Positions 57,620-64,000 of a stretch of 64,000 bases of DNA are shown in pieces. This stretch comes from an uncultured Bacteroides sp. Its GTDB lineage: Bacteria; Bacteroidota; Bacteroidia; Bacteroidales; Bacteroidaceae. The notes below the pieces were generated by a model. That model had not been told where the DNA came from. It saw only the letters and a program-made list of their open reading frames with translations, and ran no database searches. The translations under genes and the position numbers were made by a program. Each line of letters opens with the position of its first letter. The stretch's first letter is position 1. The stretch is from positions 1-64,000 of the forward strand of contig USLU01000011.1 in NCBI GenBank assembly GCA_900555635.1, read 5' to 3'.

Positions 57620-58804
57620 ATGGACACAAATAATCTATCTCCTTTGCGTAAAGGCGTGGTAGGCGTGCAATTCTTGTTCGTGGCTTTCGGGGCTACGGTA
57701 CTTGTACCCTTACTTGTAGGGCTTGACCCTTCTACTGCTTTGTTTACTGCCGGTATCGGTACACTCATCTTTCATGCGGTAACCCGTGGTAAAGTGCCTA
57801 TTTTCTTAGGTAGTAGTTTTGCATTTATTGCTCCTATCATTAAAGCGACGGAACTTTACGGATTGCCGGGAACACTTTCGGGTATGGTAGGTGTGGCATT
57901 TGTTTATTTTTTGATGAGTGCATTGGTAAAATGGCAAGGGGTATGTGTGATTGAACGTTTGTTTCCACCGGTAGTTATAGGCCCTGTTATTATTTTGATT
58001 GGTCTTTCTTTATCGGGTACGGGGGTGACTATGGCTAAAGAGAATTGGGTACTGGCTCTGCTTTCATTAATAACAGCAGTTATTGTTTCGATGAAAGCAA
58101 AAGGACTATTGAAATTAATTCCAATTTTCTGTGGCATAATTGTAGGCTATGTCGCTGCATGGTTGTTTTATGATTTAGATTTGTCGGGTGTAAGGGATGC
58201 TGCTTGGATAAGCCTTCCCCAATTTACATTCCCTCAGTTCTCCTGGGAACCCATATTGTTCATGATTCCTGTAGCAATTGCTCCCGTAATAGAACACATA
58301 GGAGACGTGTATGTAGTGAATACAGTAGCCGGAAAGGACTTCGTGAAAGATCCCGGTTTGCATCGTACCTTGTTGGGGGACGGGCTGGCTTGCTTTTGTG
58401 CAGGATTGTTGGGGGGACCTCCTGTGACAACTTATTCGGAGGTGACCGGTGCTATGTCTCTTACTAAAATCACTAATCCGCAGGTAATCAGGATTGCTGC
58501 TATTGCTGCAATTTTATTTTCTGTAGTTGGTAAAGTCAGTGCGCTTCTTAGATCAATTCCCAGTGCTGTTTTGGGTGGAATTATGTTGCTATTGTTCGGT
58601 ACCATTGCTTGTGCCGGTATAGCTAACTTGATAAACAGCTGCACCGATTTGAATCGTACAAGAAACATTGTTATTGTTTCGTTGACGTTGACCGTGGGAA
58701 TCGGTGGCGCTGTATTTACTTGGGGTGAGTTCTCTTTATCCGGTATTGGATTGGCTGCTTTGACAGGAGTAGTGTTGAACCTGATATTACCCAAAGAAGA
58801 TTGA
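57620..58804 (+). CDS. uraA: Uracil permease (NCS2 family)
   Basis: Inner-membrane uracil:H+ symporter of 394 residues with about 14 hydrophobic segments. Motifs: QFLFVAFGATVLVPLLVGLDPSTALFTAGIGTLIFH, GKVPIFLGSSFAFIAPI and the substrate-site helix AIAPVIEHIGDVYVVNTVAGKDF, followed by GDGLACFCAGLLGGPPVTTYSEVTGAMSLTK. These match UraA more than the xanthine branch. It stands alone with its own promoter. Confidence 0.9.
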   Translation: MDTNNLSPLRKGVVGVQFLFVAFGATVLVPLLVGLDPSTALFTAGIGTLIFHAVTRGKVPIFLGSSFAFIAPIIKATELYGLPGTLSGMVGVAFVYFLMSALVKWQGVCVIERLFPPVVIGPVIILIGLSLSGTGVTMAKENWVLALLSLITAVIVSMKAKGLLKLIPIFCGIIVGYVAAWLFYDLDLSGVRDAAWISLPQFTFPQFSWEPILFMIPVAIAPVIEHIGDVYVVNTVAGKDFVKDPGLHRTLLGDGLACFCAGLLGGPPVTTYSEVTGAMSLTKITNPQVIRIAAIAAILFSVVGKVSALLRSIPSAVLGGIMLLLFGTIACAGIANLINSCTDLNRTRNIVIVSLTLTVGIGGAVFTWGEFSLSGIGLAALTGVVLNLILPKED

Positions 58805-58819
58805 GCTACAAAGAAAGGT

Positions 58820-59614
58820 TTACATATCCAGCCACTTCTTGAAACTGGCAGCTTTTTCACGACTAATCAATATCTCCTCTTTGGGATAGTTGTTCATCTC
58901 TACCTTTAATTTGTAGTTAAACCAGTTACTCACTTTCTTGATGTGACTGACTTGAATCAAATATTGCCGGTTTGCACGGAAGAAAGAAGCAGGGTTCATC
59001 TCTTTTTCTATCTGGTCCAGTGTAGAGGAAATTGCCGCAGAAGTACCGTCCGCCAGATAAAGGCGGGTGATATTCTGCTGGGAGTTGATAAAACATACTT
59101 CCTTGGTATCTATGGTAATGTATTCGTCTTTGCGGGAGACAAGGAAACGCTCACGGTAGCGGGGAGCGGAGGAGGAAGTGGAATTGCCAATATATTCCAG
59201 TAGCCGTTCCAGGTTGGGATCACATCCGGATGGTGACTGCATAATTCCTGTACTTCTTTGTCCAATTCTTTCCGCAGCTTTCTCAATAGCAACTTTCAAT
59301 TCGTCCGAATCAATAGGCTTCAGCAGATAATCGATGCTGTTGAACTTGAATGCTTGTATGGCATACTGGTCATAGGCAGTGGTGAATATGATAGGAGTGG
59401 CAACTTTCACGTCACGGAATATCTCGAAACTCAATCCGTCTTGCAGGCGGATATCTGCAAATATCAAGTCCGGTTGCTCATGTTGCAGGAATTCGATACT
59501 TTGAGCGATGCTTTTGGTGATGCCGGAGATTTTATAATCGGGGTGCAGCGTGCAGATGTAACGTTGCAGGCGTTCGGCGCTATGGCTTTCGTCTTCTATA
59601 ATTAATACTTTCAT
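58820..59614 (-). CDS. LytTR-family response regulator
   Basis: 264-residue regulator. The receiver domain (1-120) has the phosphoacceptor Asp in LIFADIRLQDG, with the EDE acidic pocket at the start (IIEDESHSAERL) and the FTTAYDQYA and YLLKPI blocks. The LytTR DNA-binding domain covers about 150-264 (RFLVSRKDEYITIDTKEVCFINSQQNITRLYLADGT). It lies 5 bases after the sensor kinase gene, forming a two-component pair next to an RND efflux operon. Confidence 0.93.
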   Translation of the reverse strand: MKVLIIEDESHSAERLQRYICTLHPDYKISGITKSIAQSIEFLQHEQPDLIFADIRLQDGLSFEIFRDVKVATPIIFTTAYDQYAIQAFKFNSIDYLLKPIDSDELKVAIEKAAERIGQRSTGIMQSPSGCDPNLERLLEYIGNSTSSSAPRYRERFLVSRKDEYITIDTKEVCFINSQQNITRLYLADGTSAAISSTLDQIEKEMNPASFFRANRQYLIQVSHIKKVSNWFNYKLKVEMNNYPKEEILISREKAASFKKWLDM

Positions 59615-59619
59615 GCGAT

Positions 59620-61383
59620 TTACTGTTTTATGTGAAGAGTTGAAAGGGTGACACGGTATAGATGTTCGTTTTCAAAAATATCGGGTGCGGGAGCGCCGGT
59701 GAGCTTATAGCGCTCACGGATGTTTCGCAAACCAATGTGATGAGTGGAAGTGCTTGGAACAAGGGGTTTGCGATTGTTCTCTACTACCAGCTTATCTCCG
59801 TCGGAGTATATCCGGATCAGGAGAGGCGCTTCTTCAGACGCTTGGTTGTGCTTGATGGCATTCTCCACCAGCATCTGCAAGGTGATGGGCGGAATTTGTC
59901 TTTCGCGGATAGCTCCTTCCACCTGTACCTCTATCTGTATAGTATCTTCGAACCTGATTTTGAGCAAAAAGATATAAGGCTCCAGACTGGCTAACTCTTC
60001 GGCTACAGTCGACAGATTCTTATCGGCATTCGCCACGATATGCCGGTAGACTTTGGACAAACATTTGATATAGATAGGCGCAGTGACGTCACCCGTTTCT
60101 ACAAGATCGAGCAGGATGCTGAGGTTGTTGAAAATGAAATGCGGGTCTATCTGCATCTTCAAGGCATCGAGGCGTGCTTGTTGCCGTTTCAGTTGGAGGT
60201 CTCTTTTCTTCTTTTGCAGGATGACGGTGACGGACATCAGAATAAGGATGCAGATAAAGGCGACTACCATAATCCAGAAATTGACTATCCATGAATGATA
60301 ATAGGCGGCTTCGGCAGCTTCGGAGTCGCGGATGGTTTTGCGCAGGCGCTCTACGTTTTCGGCTTTGCTGAGGTTTTCGTGGTTCTCGATGCTATCGGTT
60401 AATTGTCGGTAGCGGTTAAACTGCTCCAGGCTTTGGGATACACCACTCATAGAGCCGGTATGTATATTCAGATCGATTAATTGGCGATATGATTTGAGGC
60501 AGAGGGCGGGATTACTGCTTTGGCTACTACGGTTGAGGTAGAGGCGGGCAGAATCGCTCTGTTGGCGTTGCATATAAATCTTTCCCAGCAGATAGTCGAT
60601 GGAATCCTGATACAGATGTGGGATTTGTCGGGTGTAAAGCAGTGCAGAGTCCGGTTGATGGAGGTTGGTGTACTGTTCGCTCAACAGATAGAGGATGCGG
60701 GCTTGCAAGGAACCTGTGTATCCCTGTTCGGCGGCTTCTTTAAGAAGCGGTATGCTTTGGGGGCAGTTTTCCATCTGTGCGAAGTAATGAGTTAGTTCAG
60801 AATAGGCTTCCTGTACGAATTTCGGGTTCTTCAAAGCTTTGGCGAATGACAATGCTTCCAGTTTGGCGATTTTTTCTTGTTTGCTCATGCGTTTAAAGTG
60901 ATAAGCTTGTCCTTTAAAATTGTTGAGGTAGAAGTTTAATTCGCGCAGGTCGTATGCACCGCTATTGTATTGCGTACATAAAGTAAAGTATTCTATGGCT
61001 TCGAGCAGGAAGTTGGAGGAGCGGGCTATCTCACCCTTATAATAATAGATTTCGGTTAAGTGCAGGGAGTCGTTGGTGTATTTATAATAAGGCATGACAA
61101 AGTCCAACAGCGAGTCCGAGACAACATATTCTTCTGTATTTACAAGAGCGCCGGCTTTCAGAAGGTCGCACAGCATATAGTTGCTTTCGGTCAGGAAAGT
61201 GCGGTCTATACGATCTATGTCCCTTAATGCTTTTTGGGGAGAAGAGCTCACGAATCCGGTATTCTGCATCAGTGTGCTACGTACCGAACGGTTAATGCGG
61301 TAGATGCAGATGGCAGCAATGCTGATTGTCAGCAGTGCCGCGGAGGCGATGGCAAGTATTCGCTTTCGGGTAGATGCAGTCAT
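59620..61383 (-). CDS. LytS-type sensor histidine kinase with TPR sensor
   Basis: 587-residue kinase. A first transmembrane helix lies at about 10-30 (ILAIASAALLTISIAAICIY), a TPR-like sensor region covers about 35-355, and a second helix about 365-388 (FWIMVVAFICILILMSVTVIL). The catalytic part starts with the His_kinase block QIDPHFIFNNLSILLDLV, followed by LVENAIKHNQ (N box) and HIGLRNIRERYKL (G box). The ATG at 61383 was taken in place of an upstream TTG. It pairs with the LytTR regulator downstream and diverges from the RND operon. Confidence 0.9.
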   Translation of the reverse strand: MTASTRKRILAIASAALLTISIAAICIYRINRSVRSTLMQNTGFVSSSPQKALRDIDRIDRTFLTESNYMLCDLLKAGALVNTEEYVVSDSLLDFVMPYYKYTNDSLHLTEIYYYKGEIARSSNFLLEAIEYFTLCTQYNSGAYDLRELNFYLNNFKGQAYHFKRMSKQEKIAKLEALSFAKALKNPKFVQEAYSELTHYFAQMENCPQSIPLLKEAAEQGYTGSLQARILYLLSEQYTNLHQPDSALLYTRQIPHLYQDSIDYLLGKIYMQRQQSDSARLYLNRSSQSSNPALCLKSYRQLIDLNIHTGSMSGVSQSLEQFNRYRQLTDSIENHENLSKAENVERLRKTIRDSEAAEAAYYHSWIVNFWIMVVAFICILILMSVTVILQKKKRDLQLKRQQARLDALKMQIDPHFIFNNLSILLDLVETGDVTAPIYIKCLSKVYRHIVANADKNLSTVAEELASLEPYIFLLKIRFEDTIQIEVQVEGAIRERQIPPITLQMLVENAIKHNQASEEAPLLIRIYSDGDKLVVENNRKPLVPSTSTHHIGLRNIRERYKLTGAPAPDIFENEHLYRVTLSTLHIKQ

Positions 61384-61404
61384 GGAACGGTGTAATTTTA
61401 GTGG

Positions 61405-61412
61405 CAAAGATA
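61405..61412 (-). promoter_or_regulatory. Candidate -7 element for the LytS-type kinase
   Basis: Minus strand TATCTTTG, 22 bases before the ATG, matches TAnnTTTG. The divergent 180-base region also holds a direct repeat. Confidence 0.4.
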
Positions 61413-61427
61413 AGACTAATTACTTTA

Positions 61428-61461
61428 TTTCACCCCTTTCCTCTACGGTTTCATCCCCTTT
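61428..61461. promoter_or_regulatory. Direct repeat upstream of the RND operon, candidate regulator site
   Basis: TTTCACCCCTTTC (61428-61440) and TTTCATCCCCTTT (61449-61461) are repeated with a 21-base period, two helical turns. LytTR regulators bind direct repeats with about this spacing, so this is a candidate site between the kinase gene and the efflux operon. The motif does not match the classical LytTR box. Confidence 0.35.
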
Positions 61462-61563
61462 TTTGCAGGCTTTGATCGGTTTTTCGTTGTCTGCACTGCC
61501 GTGGGCATCTACTTTTGTGCCGTCATTTCAGGGACTATTAATAACAATAATATATTGAACTTT

Positions 61564-62682
61564 ATGAAAATGAAAACAAGTAAAATGTGGCAAATTTGTG
61601 CACTGGCAATGATTATCATCCTTGCCGGATGTAAGAGTGGAGGAGACTACTCCCAGCCCGTGGCCGAATATACAACGATGAAAGTGGCACCGGTAAACAA
61701 GACACTTTCCGCTAACTATCCGGCTGCCATCCGCGGAAGACAGGATATTGATATTTATCCGCAAGTATCGGGCTTTATTACCCGGTTGAGTGTAAATGAA
61801 GGACAAGCTGTACGAAAAGGACAAGTGCTGTTCGTCATCGACCAAGTGCCTTATCAAGCAGCTTTGGCCACTGCAAAGGCGAATGTAGAAGCCGCTAACG
61901 CTGCACTGGCAACCGCTCAGCTAACCTATGACAGCAAGAAAGAACTCTTTGCTCAAAACGTAATATCTTCTTTTGAACTGAAGACTGCCGAAAACGGATT
62001 GCTGACCGCCCGTGCCGGAAAGGCGCAAGCTAAAGCACAGGAACTGAGTGCAGCCAATAACCTTTCTTATACCGAAGTTAAAAGCCCTTCGGACGGTGTA
62101 GTAGGTACATTGCCTTATCGCGTGGGGGCATCTGTAGGTCCTACGATGCAGCAACCGTTGACTACCGTATCGGATAATTCGGAGATGTATGTCTACTTTT
62201 CAATGACGGAGAATCAGTTGCTCGAACTTGTCCGCCGCTATGGCTCCAAGGACAAGGCATTGCAATCCATGCCCGGTATTGAACTGATGCTGAACGACCG
62301 CTCGATGTATAGCGAGAAAGGAAAGATAGAAACCATCAGTGGGGTGGTCGATGCTTCGACAGGAGCAGTGAGCGTACGGGGGGTATTCCCCAATAAAGGC
62401 GGGCTGCTGCATAGCGGTAGTTCGGGTAATGTCGTTCTATCCTACGAACATAAAGATGGTATTGTCATTCCCCGTGCAGCTACTTTCGAAGTACAAGACC
62501 GGATATTCGTCTATAAAGTAGTAGATGGCAAAACGCAAGCTACGCAAATCAGTGTAGAGCGCATAGCAGGTGGTCAGGACTACATCGTGCTGAACGGAAT
62601 TGCCGTAGGTGACGAGATTGTAACGGAAGGAGTCGGACTGTTACAGGACGGAATGGAGATCCGAGTGAAGAAGACAAAATGA
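61564..62682 (+). CDS. RND efflux periplasmic adaptor (AcrA-like lipoprotein)
   Basis: Membrane-fusion protein of 372 residues linking the RND pump to the outer-membrane channel. The signal MKMKTSKMWQICALAMIIILAGC ends in a lipobox. The lipoyl-like halves are PAAIRGRQDIDIYPQVSGFITRLSVNEGQAVRKGQVLFVID and SYTEVKSPSDGVVGTLPYRVG-like (NLSYTEVKSPSDGVVG), around a helical hairpin about 80-150. The beta-barrel and membrane-proximal domains follow (VIPRAATFEVQDRIFVYKV). Start 61564 was chosen to begin at the signal peptide. The RND pump gene starts 61 bases downstream. Confidence 0.93.
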   Translation: MKMKTSKMWQICALAMIIILAGCKSGGDYSQPVAEYTTMKVAPVNKTLSANYPAAIRGRQDIDIYPQVSGFITRLSVNEGQAVRKGQVLFVIDQVPYQAALATAKANVEAANAALATAQLTYDSKKELFAQNVISSFELKTAENGLLTARAGKAQAKAQELSAANNLSYTEVKSPSDGVVGTLPYRVGASVGPTMQQPLTTVSDNSEMYVYFSMTENQLLELVRRYGSKDKALQSMPGIELMLNDRSMYSEKGKIETISGVVDASTGAVSVRGVFPNKGGLLHSGSSGNVVLSYEHKDGIVIPRAATFEVQDRIFVYKVVDGKTQATQISVERIAGGQDYIVLNGIAVGDEIVTEGVGLLQDGMEIRVKKTK

Positions 62683-62743
62683 TAAATTAGCAGTATGATA
62701 ATAGGAGTATTTATCATTCCTCAAAACCAATCAAAACATTATT

Positions 62744-64000
62744 ATGAACTTACGAATATTTATTGAACGCCCTGTGCTCTCTGCCGTTATCTCGATTGTG
62801 ATCGTGGTAGTGGGCATCATCGGGCTATTCACCCTACCTGTGGAGCAATACCCCGATATCGCTCCGCCCACCGTGCAGGTATACACCGGTTACGACGGTG
62901 CAAGTGCCGAGACTGTTCAGAAGAGCGTTATCGCTCCTTTGGAAGAAGCCATCAACGGTGTAGAAGACATGACTTACATGACTTCCAGTGCATCCAACTC
63001 CGGTTCGGCTGAAATAACCATTTATTTCAAACAAGGCACTGACCCCGACATGGCAGCCGTCAATGTGCAGAACCGTGTATCAAAAGCCGCCGGACAACTT
63101 CCGGCAGAAGTAACCCGTGTAGGTGTCTCCGTAAACAAGCGCCAGAATGGTATGTTGCAGATATTTACGCTGCATAGTCCCGATAGTTCGTTCGACGAGA
63201 ATTTCCTCTCGAACTACATCAACATAAACCTGAAACCTGCGATTCTGCGCATATCCGGTGTGGGCGACGTGCAGGTGATGGGTGGCGTGTACTCCATGCG
63301 TGTGTGGCTCAAGCCCGACGTCATGGCGCAGTACAAGCTGATCCCTTCCGATGTAGTTGCCGCACTGGCATCGCAGAACATCGAAGCCTCCACAGGTTCT
63401 ATCGGTGAAAACTCCAAAGAAGCCAAAGCATACACCATGAAGTATCGCGGACGCCTGATGACTCCCGAAGAATTCGGCGAGATTGTAGTCCGCAGTACTC
63501 CGGGTGGCGAAGTGTTGCGACTGAAGGAAGTGGCCGATATCAGCCTCGGACAGGAAAACTATTCTTATAAAGGCAGCTTCAACGGTAAGCCTGGTGTAGC
63601 TTGTATGATTTACCAGACTGCCGGCTCCAATGCTACGGAAATCAACCGTGAGATCGATGCCTTGTTGGCAGATGCCTCGAAGACTCTTCCCAAAGGTGCT
63701 GAAATCACCCAGTTGATGAGTACCAACGAGTTCCTGTTCGCCTCTATTCACGAAGTAGTGAAGACGTTGATTGAAGCGATCCTGCTGGTAATCCTTATTG
63801 TGTATATCTTCTTGCAGGATATTCGTTCTACGATAATCCCGTTGGTGGGTATTGTCGTTTCACTTATCGGAACGTTTGCTTTCATGGCAATGGTAGGTTT
63901 CAGTATCAACCTGATAACGCTCTTTGCACTGGTACTCGTCATAGGGACGGTGGTGGACGATGCGATTATTGTCGTGGAGGCGGTGCAGGCCAAGTTCGAT
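62744..64000 (+). CDS. RND efflux pump (HAE1, AcrB-like), 3' end outside window
   Basis: First 419 residues of an inner-membrane proton-driven multidrug exporter. The start MNLRIFIERPVLSAVISIVIVVVG is typical; a periplasmic porter region follows (PVEQYPDIAPPTVQVYTGYDGASAETVQKSV; TSSASNSGSAEITIYFKQGTD; GVGDVQVMGG). Transmembrane helices begin again near 340 (EVVKTLIEAILLVILIVYIFLQD), and the proton-relay aspartates are in GTVVDDAIIVVEAV at the window end. Full HAE1 pumps have about 1,040 residues, so about 60 percent of the gene is missing. It is operonic with the adaptor. Confidence 0.95.
   Translation, partial: MNLRIFIERPVLSAVISIVIVVVGIIGLFTLPVEQYPDIAPPTVQVYTGYDGASAETVQKSVIAPLEEAINGVEDMTYMTSSASNSGSAEITIYFKQGTDPDMAAVNVQNRVSKAAGQLPAEVTRVGVSVNKRQNGMLQIFTLHSPDSSFDENFLSNYININLKPAILRISGVGDVQVMGGVYSMRVWLKPDVMAQYKLIPSDVVAALASQNIEASTGSIGENSKEAKAYTMKYRGRLMTPEEFGEIVVRSTPGGEVLRLKEVADISLGQENYSYKGSFNGKPGVACMIYQTAGSNATEINREIDALLADASKTLPKGAEITQLMSTNEFLFASIHEVVKTLIEAILLVILIVYIFLQDIRSTIIPLVGIVVSLIGTFAFMAMVGFSINLITLFALVLVIGTVVDDAIIVVEAVQAKFD

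Noticed and set aside
63080..63993. Minus-strand open frames near the window end
   Set aside because: They are antisense to the RND pump, whose reading frame is continuous and has clear motifs to the end of the window.

Overview
The window is chromosomal DNA from a member of the Bacteroidales, most likely a gut Bacteroides. Reasons: the Bacteroides-type promoter signature (-33 TTTG, -7 TAnnTTTG) before many genes; the fucRIAKP order; a TPP-riboswitch TonB receptor-PnuT-thiamine pyrophosphokinase operon; FecR/TonB-receptor and ECF sigma genes; a fused E1 alpha-beta 2-oxoacid dehydrogenase; and weak Shine-Dalgarno sequences. I see no rRNA, insertion sequence, prophage or CRISPR array.

Layout. 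0-6 kb: 2-oxoacid dehydrogenase cluster (E3, lipoate ligase, E2, fused E1) and a flavodoxin. 6-9.7 kb: FAD oxidoreductase, radA, carbonic anhydrase. 10-16.3 kb: L-fucose regulon. 16.4-23 kb: asparaginase, then a threonine operon (candidate leader peptide, thrA, phosphoglycerate-mutase-like proposed homoserine kinase, thrC). 23-28 kb: porin, acid phosphatase, membrane one-component regulator. 28-31 kb: toxin-antitoxin pair and EamA transporter. 30-33.7 kb: thiamine uptake operon. 33.7-38 kb: a sensor kinase and a degenerate partner, then MscS. 38-39.7 kb: small stress-type genes and an AraC regulator. 39.7-44 kb: RNA-repair operon (RtcB, PrfH, ATP-type RNA ligase, HD-plus-kinase). 44-48.4 kb: lipoprotein, TonB receptor, FecR. 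48.8-52.5 kb: WYL regulator, a roughly 220-nt tRNA-like RNA and a 745-residue zinc-knuckle/TerD-like protein. 52.5-57.5 kb: NlpE-like lipoprotein, ECF sigma, GNAT, envelope proteins, nitroreductase-like protein, TetR. 57.6-64 kb: uracil permease, LytTR two-component pair, start of an RND efflux operon.

Two neighbouring loci look like RNA-damage response. One operon (39.7-43.6 kb) has two chemically different RNA ligases, an end-healing candidate and the ribosome-rescue factor PrfH, behind a strong promoter and a long structured leader. About 5 kb away, a WYL regulator diverges from an RNA with a perfect acceptor stem, D arm and T arm but an extra arm where a normal tRNA has none, followed by a large protein with RNA-binding-like features. 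This WYL/RNA/TerD-like unit sits between a FecR-TonB pair and an ECF sigma gene of the kind normally adjacent to FecR, which suggests insertion. It is the best candidate for an undescribed system.

Interspersed palindromic DNA is a second theme: two 118-bp inverted copies of a MITE-like element with GTGTCA ends, a shorter relative that supplies a stop codon, long AT-rich palindromes at gene ends, and an array of mini-hairpins with different but self-complementary stems at 28.1-28.3 kb.
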